64,000 bases of DNA from Homarus americanus (lineage: Eukaryota > Arthropoda > Malacostraca > Decapoda > Nephropidae). The stretch covers positions 3,557,658 to 3,621,657 of the forward strand of contig NW_024744357.1 in NCBI RefSeq assembly GCF_018991925.1. Direction: 5' to 3'. Under the pieces are notes generated by a model, which was not told the origin of the DNA, made no database searches, and saw nothing but the letters and a program-made list of their open reading frames with translations. Below, in pieces: positions 25,880 through 39,083 of this stretch (position 1 is the stretch's first letter; every line of letters begins with the position of its first letter). Position numbers and translations under genes: made by a program.

Positions 25880-26255
25880 CATACATCAAATCATTCATCA
25901 CTACAACCTCATCACAACATCAAAACAACCTCATCACAACATCAAAACATTCATCACTACAACCTCATCACAGCATCAAAACATTCATCACTACAACCTC
26001 ATTACAACACCAAGACATTCATCACTACAACCTCATTACAACATCAAGACATTCATCACTACAACCTCATCACATCAAAACATTCATTACTACAACCTCA
26101 TTACAACACCAAGACATTCATCAATACAACCTCATTACAACATCAAAACAACCTCATCACATCAAAACATTCATCACTACAACCTCATCACAACAACAAA
26201 ACATTCATCAATACAACATCACAACATCAATACAACCTCATCACAACAATAATGT
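25880..26255. repeat. about 34-bp ACATTCATCACTACAACCTC minisatellite
   Basis: Roughly ten irregular copies of a unit of ACATTCATCACTACAACCTC followed by ATCACAACATCAAA. It starts about 140 bp after the 4.6-kb array. Confidence 0.9.
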
Positions 26256-26434
26256 GAGTTTTTTCTCTTAATAAATCCCTAGAGCTCTTAACATTATCAA
26301 CTCTGTATCTTCCTCCAGACCCTCAAGGTGTATAGACTAGTGAGCATGTGCAGAGGGGAGGTATAAAAGTTTGCGGTGACTAGGTCGTCACCGCTGAGGT
26401 CAATTACGGCCTCAACAATCTTAAGTCTTTCACT

Positions 26435-26915
26435 GGTGGTTGTTGGAGCTGACCTTGTTGACCTCTGGTGTTATTGGAGCTGACCTCGTTGACCTCTGGT
26501 GGTGTTGGAGTGGCCTCGTCATCCTCTGGTGTTATAGCTGACCTCTCTGACCTCTGGTGGTGTTGGAGCTGACCTCTTTGACCTCTGGTGGTGTGGGAGT
26601 TGACCTCGTTGACCTATGGTAGTGTTGGAGCTGACCTCTTTGACCTCTGGTAGTGTTGGAGCTGACCTCTTCGACCTCTGGTGGTGTTGTTGGAGCTGAC
26701 CTCTTTGACCTCTAGTGGTGTTGAAGTTGGCCTCGTCGTCCTCTGGTGTTATAGCTGACCTTGTTGACCTCTGGTGGTGTTGGAGCTGACCTCTTTGACC
26801 TCTAGTAATGTTGTAGCTGGCCTCGTCGACCTCTGGTGGTGTTGGAGCTGACCTCTTTGACCTCTGGTGGTGTTGGAGCTGACCTCTTGACCTCTGGTGG
26901 TGTTGGAGCCAACCT
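26435..26915. repeat. about 31-bp GACCTCTGGTGGTGTTGGAG minisatellite
   Basis: About fifteen copies of GACCTCTGGTGGTGTTGGAG followed by CTGACCTCTTT or CTGACCTCGTT, with copy-to-copy indels. Confidence 0.9.
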
Positions 26916-26989
26916 CATGGAGCTCTGTGATAACTGTGAATAATGGTGGATAAAATGCTTAGGCAGGCAGACAGACACACAGACAGGCA

Positions 26990-27465
26990 GGCAGGAGGGC
27001 CACCAGACTGGTGCCTGCTCTACGGAACCTCACCTACCCAGAGAGATTTGAGCACCAGCAACTACCTAACTTATACTACAGACGGGCGAGGGGAGACCTA
27101 GTCGAAGTGTATACACATCTCAGAGAACACTATTCAGTCGAGTGTAAGTACCTGGAGCTGGCGGACGCTCGCTCCACAAGGGGTCGCAGTTCAAGGTTGA
27201 AGAAGCCACAAGTCCAGAAAACTGTGAGGATAAACATTTTCGGTGTGAGAGTTGTGAACTCTTGGAACAATCTACCAGAGAGTGTTATGTCGGCACGAGA
27301 GTGTGAGCTCATTTAAGGCCAGACTTGACCAACACTGGAGCAGGTTCCGATACATTCAGGAGCCAGTTCATGCCCAGTATCTGCCAACAGTGCGTAACAG
27401 AGACGTGACCTACCGCCCAAGCGGCTAACGAACTGATCAGTGGAGAAGAAGATAAAAGAAAAAAT
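26990..27465 (+). pseudogene. LINE 3' end, family A copy 1
   Basis: The frame from 27011 reads LTYPERFEHQQLPNLYYRRA, then RGDLVEVYTHL, LKKPQVQKTVR and VVNSWNNLPESV. This is the typical C-terminus after the reverse transcriptase of CR1/RTE-like LINEs (family from memory). A frameshift near 27300 moves it to FKARLDQHWSRF and VTYRPSG. The 3' tail GGCTAACGAACTGATCAGTGG plus an A-rich end closes the copy. Related copies lie at 31949, 40742, 46451 and 49190. The 5' part of the element is absent. Confidence 0.75.
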
Positions 27466-28007
27466 TAAAAGTACAAATAAAGTAAGAAACGTACGGATGG
27501 ACAAATAGGTAGATGGAATCATATATATTCAATAAATTTGCCATGCATGTTCACATTAATTCAGCATGTTTATTGGCAGTACAGGTACAAAACAATGTAC
27601 AGCATCTGCCAGGACGGGTCCGGTGACTTCCGAAATGCTACATGTAACTCGTGGTGTCCCGGGAGAGTTGGTATGCGTGGCTGTGGTAGACTGATCCTAC
27701 TACATCTGGGAACCGAACATCATATTAATTACGGCGAAATAAATACACATTGCATTACTTATGTTAAACTATATACCAAAGTAAATGTATGTCCCAATAT
27801 GCATCGCCATGGTCTCATAATATTTCATCTCCTGCAGTGTTCTTGCTTCACATAGATCATCAAGGGCCCCATTCTGTCACATTGCCAATCTTCTCTTCAT
27901 TGCTGCCGCATTTTCTTTGTGCTTAGTTTGTGCGTGTCCTCTGACAGAATAGACGTATTATTGCCAGTATTTGAAGAGCTAAAGTGGCAAGGAAGCAGTC
28001 CTGGGTG

Positions 28008-28008
<1 letters not shown>
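27466..28008. other. no recognised feature
   Basis: A 105-codon frame at 27538-27855 (+) shows no recognised domain and no exon signals. I see no reason to call a gene. Confidence 0.35.

Positions 28009-28083
<75 letters not shown>
28009..28083. repeat. (ACT)n then (GCT)n
   Basis: About 17 ACT triplets pass directly into about 7 GCT triplets, as expected from a point change spreading through a slippage-prone tract. Confidence 0.95.
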
Positions 28084-28565
28084 AACGCTACAAAGGTCAG
28101 CGTATCATAATATGATCAGGAACTATCAACAGTGTTGTAGCAAAGCAAGATAAACAAACCCACCTTGCCTCGCCCACACGTAAACACAGATCATAGTTAA
28201 CTTACGGCAGGGTGAGGCTCAGGTATTTTGGATTAATCCCTAATTACTGAGATTATTGAAACTAATTCGCTTTATGGTGAAGGTCTCAATGGAACTGTAA
28301 AAATAGAACGGGTATTACTTGCTCTTGCGTCAAACGAGATTGTACTATAATTAGGGATTTGAAACTACCGTAAAGAAATATTATATATGAACAGGGTGAT
28401 TAGATACTCCTTGAGGGACTTTATACTAAATTATGTTTTATTTCGCACAAAATGTAAACAAAATTATATACAGTTTATGAAAGTATTGTTATTAGTGTTT
28501 TGATTAAGGCTGGGTTATACAGGATGATGGAGAGGCTTTAAAGTTTACAGTTCTACGAGACCTCA
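28084..28565. other. no recognised feature
   Basis: AT-rich unique-looking sequence without supported features. Confidence 0.4.
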
Positions 28566-28860
28566 GCTTAATCTAGCTTAACCTAACTTGACGTGACGTA
28601 ACCTAACTTAACCTAACCTATTCTAACCTAACGTAGCACACCACCACCACTAACACAACTAACACCACCACTACCACTAATACCACCACTACCACTAATA
28701 CCACCACTACCACTACCACTAACACAACCAATCAATCCACCACTACCACTAATACCACAACTACTACTAACACCACCACTCACCACTAACACCACCACTA
28801 CCACCACCACTAACACAACTAACACCACCACTACATACTCACCACCACCCCCACCACAAC
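28566..28860. repeat. CCTAA-like run and ACC/ACT triplet tract
   Basis: CTTAACCTAACCTA with diverged units (28566-28632) is the reverse-strand form of TTAGG. It is followed by ACCACCACT/ACTAAT triplets to about 28855. Confidence 0.8.
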
Positions 28861-29169
28861 AACAGTGAAGGCTCTTTCGTTTACCTCAATGAGATATTAA
28901 TAAACCCAGTTGTTCCCTAATTCACATCTAAGATCAAAATAATGCTCGACAGATCCACCTTAAAAAAATTTCCAATGCTCTCAATTACTAAGACATTATA
29001 AATACGCGAATCAAAAAGGAATAAGGACGATGGCTAAAGATTTTCTGTTAATTGAAATCAGGTACAAATGGTCAGAGTGAGGACGATGAGTTAAGGAAAC
29101 TTTTCTGTGTTGGTTGAAACTTAATACAAATGAACACGAATGATTAAGAGGTCTATCCAGGACGGCGAC
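28861..29169. other. no recognised feature
   Basis: AT-rich unique-looking sequence. Confidence 0.4.
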
Positions 29170-29174
29170 TTTAA

Positions 29175-29367
29175 CAGGGGGAGAGGAGGAGGGGGGAGGA
29201 GAAGAGAGGAGGAAGAGAGGAGGAAGAGGAGAGGAGGAGGGGGGGAGGAGGAGGAGGGGGAGGAGGGGAGGAGGAGGAGGGGGGGGAGGAGGAGGAGGAG
29301 GAAGAGGAGGAGGAGGAGGAGGAGGAGGAGGAGGAGGAGGAGGAGGAGGAGGAGGAGGAAGAGGGAG

Positions 29368-29398
<31 letters not shown>

Positions 29399-29424
29399 GG
29401 GAGGAGAGGGGGAGCAGGAGGAGG
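29175..29424. repeat. (GGA)n polypurine tract
   Basis: 250 bp of GGA/GAA/GGG triplets on the plus strand, with perfect GGA from about 29307 to 29357. This could form triplex DNA. Charged-residue frames across it are artefacts. Confidence 0.95.
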
Positions 29425-29581
29425 TAAGCTTTGTGCTGGTTAATATACACGAGATGACAAGTACTTGAAAATGCTTCCATGTCTCTCTCTCTCTCTCTTA
29501 GTTCATTATAATTATTTCCTCATTCTTTATAAAATACATTATGTAAAGAAGAATGTCGGGACCAAAAGCGACAGACAACAG

Positions 29582-29676
29582 GTGTGTGTGTGTGTGTGTG
29601 TGTTGTGTCTGTTTGTATGTGTGTGTGTGTGTGTGTGTGTGTCTGTGCTTGTATGTGTGTGTGTGTGTGTGTGCGT

Positions 29677-29719
<43 letters not shown>

Positions 29720-29740
29720 TGAGCGTGTGTGTGTGTGTTC
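29582..29740. repeat. imperfect (GT)n
   Basis: 160 bp of GT units broken by TTGTGTCTG, TATG and GCGT variants, so older than the perfect tracts elsewhere. Confidence 0.9.
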
Positions 29741-29744
29741 GCAC

Positions 29745-30548
29745 ACAGGGTGGTGAAATGCGTCTAGTGTGGCAGCATTATGTCAGTGTTAGGGTGCAAG
29801 CACCGCTTGCTTCCTCTCGCTTTCAGCTATCGCCTGTGGCTAGCCCTCGTGGGGAACAAGGAAGCAACATGCATAAGTCCTCCCCTGCCAGTACACAGCC
29901 TCCTCCCCATCAAGACTCCTGCTGTGGATCCTCGTGGCAACACACAGAAACTGGGTACCTCGTGGGCCCAGGCTAGATCAGCAGGGGATCTCGGAGTAGC
30001 AGTGGGCCCAAGAGGGACGGCGCATAGGCCCACTGGCAAGTGGACACGTCCTGGCACCTACCAACCATTGCCCCACTGCCTTGCGGATTAACCTTGGTAG
30101 GTATAAGGCTACGGGAGTAAACCCCAAACGAAAAATCTGTGGTGGAGCCCCGCATCAGGCAGACATGCTTACAGAGCTCCAACAAAACTCCAACGGTGGT
30201 ATAGGCGAAAGAAGTGACCACCGTGGGAACCCAACGACTACACCGGCGGACGAAGGCAATGCTGATGGATGGGCTACTAAGGCGAAACCCAACAAACTGG
30301 TCTATCGGCAGTCCATTACAACTCTCCCTCTCCCCAGTCGTTGTAACACTTGCACCACTGGATCAGGAAAAGGGAGAGCCAAGATGTGTGGTTGCAGCCT
30401 GCGTCCTGCCTCACCACATAAATCAACTCATGCAGAGCCATCATCCAGTTCATCATACTTCTCATCATAATCAAAACCCTTATACCCCCAAAAGTCCTAT
30501 TGCGACGGATGAGTGGATGATCTTCATACTCGATTCCGAGTGACAGCA
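29745..30548 (+). other. unresolved, possible 5' part of a retrotransposon
   Basis: This block is less AT-rich than its surroundings and free of simple repeats. It ends at a (TAG)n tract to which two LINE tails are attached. Its open frames (130, 129, 109 and 103 codons) shift between frames and match nothing I can name. Proximity suggests, but does not prove, that it belongs to the same element family as 30572-31251. Confidence 0.35.
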
Positions 30549-30571
30549 AAGTAGTAGTAGTAGTAGTAGTC

Positions 30572-30715
30572 ACTGAATGCCGCAGATCATGTGCCTCAAC
30601 TAATTTAACACAGATAGGATAGCTTCTTATGTATTAGGATATTTAATATTAAGGTAAATAAATGGTGGCGAAGGTGTGGCTATTGGGGAGGCTGGAGGCC
30701 ACTTGTTAAAAAAAA
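30572..30715 (+). mobile_element. LINE 3' tail, copy 1
   Basis: This segment matches 31107-31245 closely (ACAGATAGGATAGCT, ATGTATTAGGATATTTAATA, GGTGGCGAAGGTGTGGC). It ends in 15 or so A residues and is bounded by (TAG)n on both sides (30552-30571 and 30722-30742). It is the tail only, without coding sequence. Confidence 0.75.
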
Positions 30716-30743
30716 AAAAAAAGTAGTAGTATTAGTAGTAGTC

Positions 30744-31251
30744 AGGATTTTTGATCCCATGGCCGCATGTCACAATAACTTAGCTCTCGATGCTGCACAC
30801 AGGAGGAACGAGAACGACAAGATAAGGGAATATGGGGAGAGTGTTCAGAACGTTGATCAAGGCAGCTTCACTCCTCTAGTGTTCACAACCTCTGGTGGGA
30901 TGGGACCAAGTGCAAGATGTTTCTATGCCAGACTCGCGGAGGTGATCTCCGAACAGAAGCAGCAGCCCAAAAGTTATGTTACAGCCTGGATGAGATGTCG
31001 ACTGTCTTTCTCTCTCCTTCGGTCAGCTTTGCTCTGCCTCAGGGGAACGAGAGCTTCTGCCCCAATGCCGACAACTGCTGCTGATATTGACTACGAGGCT
31101 ACAGTCACTGAATGCCGCATTGATCTGCGGCTCAACTAATTCAACACAGATAGGATAGCTACTTATGTATTAGGATATTTAATATTAAGGTAATAAAATG
31201 GTGGCGAAGGTGTGGCTATTGGAGGAGGCTGGAGGCCACGATAAAACAAAA
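30744..31251 (+). pseudogene. LINE C-terminal ORF fragment with 3' tail, copy 2
   Basis: The frame from just after the (TAG)n tract to TAA at 31137-31139 is open for about 130 codons. It reads GSFTPLVFTTSGGMGP, then YVTAWMRCRLSFSLLRSAL and CLRGTR. From memory these motifs mark the conserved C-terminal segment found after the reverse transcriptase in mobile elements of sponges, cnidarians and other invertebrates. The 5' part is missing, so this is a 5'-truncated insertion with an intact terminal frame. The 3' tail duplicates 30572-30715 and ends in AAACAAAAA followed by (TAG)n. The element clade is uncertain. Confidence 0.65.
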
Positions 31252-31948
31252 AGTAGTAGTAGTAGCAGTAGTAGTGTGTGTGTGTGTGTACTGACCATCA
31301 TGAACAGCAGCAGGGCTGGCTTAACACGCTACTACACGCACCCAGAGTTGTGTAACTATACGCGGCAGATGGTCACTTAATCCCCCAAGGTAGAATCTTC
31401 AAGCCCCACCTGGCTGGCGTACCTGAGTGTGTGAGGACAGTAACAATAAACAGACATTACTCAGCCCTACTGGCAATAAACAGGTGATGTTTTTTTCAGT
31501 GCTTTCTTTCCTTGGTTTAAATGACTTACTGTTCACTCTTGTTTGTATACCTGTACTGTCCACATCACTTATAAGCCACACAGACTGACGGCCTCGAAAT
31601 TCCTAACCAGCAACTTAGCTGGGTGAATCCCTCCACCCCCCCCCCACCTCCAGAAACACACCACAAACCAGGCAATTAATCGGTGGTCAGCCAAGGTGTA
31701 AGTCAACGCTTACCCCCGAAAACTTAGCAGGGAAAATTAATTTAAAAAGATATCTAAGCATTTGTGTTAGTTAAGAACATGATAGAATCTGTAATATGAT
31801 ATTGGAGCTAATTAACGGGCACCAGATATTCCACCAATGAGCGTTGATCAGAGGTTGACAGGTGCCCACCGTGCCTCTAGGCTCGCCTTCACTCGACAGT
31901 ATGTCGATAAGAAGGAAGAATTTTGGGCAAGAGTAGTATTCACCGAGG

Positions 31949-32231
31949 GCACAGAGCTCAAGGTTGAAGAAGCCACAGGTCCAGAAAACTGTGAGGGCAA
32001 ACTTTTTCGGGGTGAGAATTGTGAACTCTTGGAACAATCTGCCAGAGAGTGTTGTGACGGCACCGAATGTGAGCTCATTCAAGGCCAGACTTGACCAACA
32101 CTGGAGCAGGTTCAGATACATCCAGGAGCCAGTGCATGCCCAGTACCTGCCAACAGTGCATAACAGAGACGTGACCAACCGCCCAATTGGCTAACGAGCC
32201 GATCAGTGGTGATGAAGATAAAAGTAAAATT
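31949..32231 (+). mobile_element. LINE 3' fragment, family A copy 2, inserted in the Tc1-like gene
   Basis: The sequence reads KKPQVQKTVRANFFGVRIVN, then SWNNLPESV, FKARLDQHWSRF and VTNRPIG, ending in GATGAAGATAAAAGTAAAAT. Flanks are transposase code on both sides: FWARVVFTE before, NHGRIHVW after. A few transposase codons are missing at the junction. Confidence 0.8.
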
Positions 32232-32272
32232 AACCATGGCCGTATCCATGTGTGGCGCCGAAACAACACAAG

Positions 32273-32540
32273 GTAACATACCCATAAAGTTATGTTTGTA
32301 ACCTGTAACGTAGTTAATTTTACTGTATATCAAATTACTTAATAAAATCCCGCTTATCTTGCAGTAAATAACTAACCATAATGCAGTATTGTACTCGGGC
32401 GTTTTGTATAATTGCTATTGACCTCAGAATATATCCTAATATCAAGTGCACAAGGCTTCTTAATGATCAGATTTTAAAAAAATGGGGGGCCACAACTTCA
32501 TGGACCCTCCTTTTGATATTCCTGGATCCGCCCTTGTCAG
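32273..32540. other. interruption of the Tc1-like gene, intron-like start plus family C repeat
   Basis: Begins GTAACATA directly after the NNTR codons. The first 110 bp match the same position of the right copy (38163-38270, inverse), up to CTTGCAGTAAATAACTAACC. Then 32383-32466 matches 39585-39680, and the segment ends CCTGGATCCGCCC...TCAG. GT and AG ends are present, but the reading frame is not restored exactly. It could be an old intron, an old insertion, or both. Confidence 0.55.
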
Positions 32541-33010
32541 CAAAATATCCGTGAAGAACAACGGACCGGCCGAGTGAAGGTAACTGTGTGGGGATGAATG
32601 ACTCCCCACGGTGTCAGGAATGTCACAGTTCAGTGCCGAGATATATGTTGACATCCTTAACGACTTCCCCTCCCCACCCCCTTCCCTCCCGGCCCCATAT
32701 TTGTCCAGGATAACTGCCCCGTCCACACAGTCAGGCTGGTTCAGTAGTGGTTCCTCGTACAGGAGAACCTCCACCTGTTGGACTGATCTAGCAAAGAGGC
32801 AAACATGAACCCGATCGAAAATCTTTGGGGTTTAATTGTGAACACCTGGGAACCGGCGAGGGAGAGGTCAGCGGTGGAGCTGATGACCCTCACGGACCTC
32901 GTTGGGAACCACGCCGGGAACAGAGGTCAAGACTGCAGGCCGTGATGGAGGAGAGAGACTGGACTGTCCAGTCTGGACAGGCTACTAAACAAGAGAATTT
33001 TTTTTTTTAA

Positions 33011-33655
33011 ATGCCCTCTTCCAAATCGGTGGTGATAGAAATAATAACAAAGGAAGAATGTATGTCTGAACTGTGCTCTTCTACTCCAAACATACTTAAC
33101 TATACACATTCCATTTAGGATATCACTTTGAAAAGAAAAACCCTTAGTAATGCAATAGAATAGTATTATATGAAAATAAATCCAAATAATAGTATTTTAT
33201 GTTACACAAAGTTTCGTTCATTACTGGGATATTCATTTGGTGTCAAAATAAGGTGAAATTGGATTGGGTCGAGTTATGACCACTGCTTGAGCTCGTGTCC
33301 GTTGTTGCTGTGAAGCACCCAGTAGAGTGGTGAGGGATGTCTGATATACTGTAAGTGTCTATATTAGGAAATAACACAATTCGGCCGTTTTCCCGTATCG
33401 TGTCTCGTATCGCTCGCTAACACACCTGCACGTTAAACTACCTCCGAAAAACCCTTGGTGGGTTTCTTGGTCACCTACAGATTCACGAGCACGTCGGGAG
33501 CTGGAACATTAACGTAGGAAGCTAGCGTCTCACAGGCCTGGGTCGGATTCACGACGGTTGGTAACACTGGGAGCCTTTCTCAGGACTTGACAAGGCAATG
33601 CCACTGAATTACACCAAGAATTTGTACCTTGTACAGCTTATTAGGGAAAACCTTT
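33011..33655. other. no recognised feature
   Basis: AT-rich sequence after the transposase end. It may include decayed transposon 3' sequence. Confidence 0.35.
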
Positions 33656-34273
33656 CGGGTAAATATTAAGAAGTTGCCAACACCTACTTATATATTGAGT
33701 CTTATATAGGGAGAAAGTGAGAAAAACAAATACAAATATTTTATTCTATAGCGTTTTCGTCGAATTTTTTTTTTTTTTTTTTTGTATTTTAACCGATAAA
33801 ATTACCCATAATATCAGTTGTTCAAAGTGATCAGGGCTTTGAAGTAGAAAGCAAATGTGAGGTAAAAAAAAATTTTACCTAACGTTTCCTAACCTTTAAA
33901 AATCCTAAAACCATACAAAGTTTACCTTATTCGTGTTTTCGGTATTTAGTATGTGATTGTGTTGTTTTCGGCGTTTACATGAGGAAGGCTCCCAAAACTC
34001 GAAAGTGCTTCTTAACATTTTTACAAGTTAGGAAATGCTAGGTAAGGTTTTCAAAGGTTTGTTTGGTGTTCTTTAGCATTTTACCCCACATTTTCCCTCT
34101 ACTTCAAAAACCTACCCATTTTGAACAACTAATACTATGGGTAATTTTATCGGTTAAAATACTCGAAAAATATAAAATTCCGACGGAAACGCTATAGAAT
34201 AATTTATTTTTTATGTTTTTTCTCTTTCTCCCTATATATAAACACGTGTTGGCAACTTCTAAATATTAACCAC
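33656..34273. mobile_element. fold-back element with about 210-bp inverted arms
   Basis: Left arm 33656-33866 and right arm 34062-34273 are reverse complements with scattered differences. Shared landmarks are GAAGTTGCCAACAC, TATAGGGAGAAAG, TTCTATAGCGTTT and TAACCGATAAAATTACCCAT. A loop of about 195 bp separates them. No coding sequence. It is best explained as a long-TIR MITE. Confidence 0.85.
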
Positions 34274-36424
<2,151 letters not shown>

Positions 36425-37170
36425 CACCTCCTGACACTGTCTTGACACTTATGACACTTCATGGCACTTGATAACACCTTGCTGTACTCCATGACACACT
36501 TACGGTAGTTTAAGACACTTTACAACACTTTGCGAGACTTTAAAGTATTAATGGCACTTTATTGACACTTTACATCGATGACACTTTACGACACTTTGAG
36601 ACACTTCACAGTACCTTGCGACACTTTGAGACACTATATGACACTAATGGATGTTGATTGGACACTGTATAATTACTCGAGACTTCAAAACTTCATGACA
36701 CTATGTTTTTACGGCACTTTAGAACACTTTAGACCACTGATACTGTAAAACACTTGAACACTTTAGGACACTTCATGACACACCATGACACTTTCTCGCA
36801 CTTTTTCATTGTGCACCACATCTTCCAACATTATACAACACTTATTAGACTTAAAGGCACTTTAATAGAATTACAGGTACTTAAAAACACTTTATATAAT
36901 TTTTGGATATTACACAAATCTTTGTGATATAATGTGACAATTCATGACACTAAAATATTATGCAACTTAACAACACTATACTCCACTCTTGTGTCACGTA
37001 GGGGTGTTTTGGCACCAGAAATTACTTTGCGACACTTTATAAAGTCTTCATGACACAAACACTTCACATCACTTATAAAATTTCATAACAAATACTTTAC
37101 AACACTTATAAACACTTTGTGACACTTGATACACTCCATGACTCTTACAAACACTTTACTACACTTGAGA
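36425..37170. repeat. degenerate TGACACTTTA array
   Basis: About 750 bp in which ACACTT or GACACT recurs every 8-16 bp without a fixed period. It looks like an old short-unit satellite eroded by point changes. Confidence 0.7.
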
Positions 37171-37830
37171 TACTTTTCAGTCCTCGTCAATTTCAGTCTC
37201 TTCACCTCATCGGCTATTATTTGCCTATACGCCTTCGTGTAACTCCTTATCGGCACTAGGGCAGAGACAGCACTGAATTACGTCTCGCTCTTGCCTTGTT
37301 ACTTTAAAGGCCTCTGTTGACATTCTCATAAATCCGAAACCGAAGCAGATTCAAAACTTGAACGAACCGACCAAACCTCCTGCCAGTGCTGTAACGGACT
37401 CATTCGTTTATCCACATACGTAACTTTAGAGGTCTTTGCCTTTATCTGTTCTAATTATATAGTAAAAGGCAATGTATTATACAAGATTATATACCAATAT
37501 TTCAGTTCGTTTATCCCGCTATGTTGGCCTATTAAAACAAACATACAGACGGGATAGAAACGGAAATAAGATAAAGCTGTATTAATATATCAAATAACGA
37601 TATAGCTTTTCGAAGACGTGTGTTGTCTCAGGACGATTAACCCAGACCACGGCTAAACCAAAGCTACCAACAGACTTCTCACATCTGTCTGATATATTGT
37701 GTGGTTTAATGTTTTAGACAGACTGCAGACAAACTAAAGAAAGTCAATCACTTTAAACTTAATTGATGAAAGGTGTTCAAAGACAAGACGTTAGGCGTTT
37801 CTTAGTTAATCTGTGTAATTAATCAAACTA
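37171..37830. other. no recognised feature
   Basis: Unique-looking sequence. No exon recognised. Confidence 0.4.
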
Positions 37831-38053
37831 TTAATTACTAAATGGCAGTTTGTAGCAATAGTTTACCTTGTGATTGTCAATAGTAGCAAATATTATGGGG
37901 CCGAGAGTGAAAGGAAAATTTATCCCGCAGAGAAAGGGGGGGGGGGAATAATTAATGGTTTCGCTACTGAGCTGTTCGTGAATCTCTGTGATATCCACCC
38001 CCACACATTCACCCTCACTCGGCCACTCCATTGTTCTTCGTGGATATTGTGCC

Positions 38054-38102
38054 GATCCACATTATTTTAAGCATATATTATCTCCTTAAAATAATGTGGA
38101 TC
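38054..38102. repeat. perfect 18-bp hairpin
   Basis: GATCCACATTATTTTAAG (38054-38071) and its exact reverse complement (38085-38102) are separated by 13 bases. It sits inside the interruption of the right Tc1-like copy. Confidence 0.9.
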
Positions 38103-38756
38103 ATAACACTTTGCTATATTTTTTACTGTCATGTCAAATTATGGTTAGTTATTTACTGCAAGATATGCGGGATTTCATAAGTAATTTGATATAAAATATA
38201 CTAAAATTAACCCCGTTACAGGTTACAATCATAACTTTATGGATATGTTACCTTGTGTTGTTTCGGCACCACACATGGATACGGCCATTATTGTTGGACG
38301 AAAATGTTTTTTCGTCCGTGAACACAATTCTTGCCCAAATTTAATCCTTAATATTAGTTGCCCCCTCGTGTAATGAGCATGGCCGGCCCAAAGGCCACCT
38401 AGACGTGAATTTGTTTAAGGTGTAGACGCTGTCGCCAACACAACAACCACACCCAAGTTAAGTTGCATGACCCAGTGTCAAGGAATAGTCCGGGAAGACC
38501 GGACAACTCACCAACTGCACTGGCTGACCATTACCCGGGAACATGATCTGCAAATCGATTAACTTCCAGGTCCCAATTACTGAGGGGTAGACATAGTTAT
38601 CCATATACTCTCGAGCGAAGGCGTCTCAATTCTCCTTCAACGCTCATTGGTGGAATATGCTGTGCAAATGAGCAGTGGCCTGTTTCGAAACTCCAACTTC
38701 AACTTGTTATACAGTCTATCATGTTCTTAACTAAGACAATATGGTCTAAGGTCGGC

Positions 38757-39083
38757 TACTAACGACGTCTGACAAAGCGGAGATCAACTATCAAGCCATG
38801 TCTACCTCCGCTATATAAGACCTCACCTCGCCGTGACCTGTCCCTTCTTCTACCTACAGCCACGCAGCACGCAACACCTCCTCCGAGCAAGCCCCTCACC
38901 AACTAGTTCTCTCTACTCCACACTCCCGAACCAGCAAGCTCCTAACCACGCAGCAGCTTCCCAGCACCAAGCTGCACTGTACATCCAATACAATATATAT
39001 ATACAGAGAGTGCATTGTGAGTTTCCTTTCTCCAACCCATCCTGAGTGTGAGACAACATCATGAAACCCCGCAGTAGCACCTT
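38757..39083 (+). mobile_element. 326-bp insert in the right Tc1-like copy, LTR-like
   Basis: Absent from the left copy at the same place. It contains a TATA-like CTATATAAGACC near 38813, C-rich sequence downstream and AATACAATATATAT near 38988. This would suit a solo LTR or other Pol II promoter-bearing insert. Clean target duplications were not seen. Confidence 0.35.

Larger units (their letters stand above)
31552..33010 (+). pseudogene. Tc1/mariner-like transposase, left copy, interrupted
   Basis: 5' flanking sequence (31552-31840) matches the right copy in inverse orientation. Coding then runs LTGAHRASRLAFTRQYV, then EEFWARVVFTE (to 31948), which ends at the first catalytic Asp position. 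A LINE fragment follows (31949-32231). Coding resumes NHGRIHVWRRNNTR (32232-32272) and breaks at GTAACATA. It returns at 32541 with NIREEQRTGRVKVTVWG and TGA. The second catalytic motif is VQDNCPVHT (Asp codon 32709-32711) and the third MNPIENLWG (Glu codon 32817-32819), 35 residues apart with two stops between. The end, DLVGNHAGNRG, is near 32930. The pattern is a DDE enzyme of the IS630-Tc1-mariner superfamily. It is dead. TIRs were not established. Confidence 0.8.

Noticed and set aside
26350..26370. TATAAAAG as a core promoter
   Set aside because: A lone TATA-like word in AT-rich DNA with a minisatellite downstream and no gene.
29140..29480. Glu/Arg- and Ser/Leu-rich frames
   Set aside because: The (GGA)n tract read in different frames.
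29780..30543. Frames of 103-130 codons
   Set aside because: They shift between frames without recognised domains; kept as unresolved sequence only.
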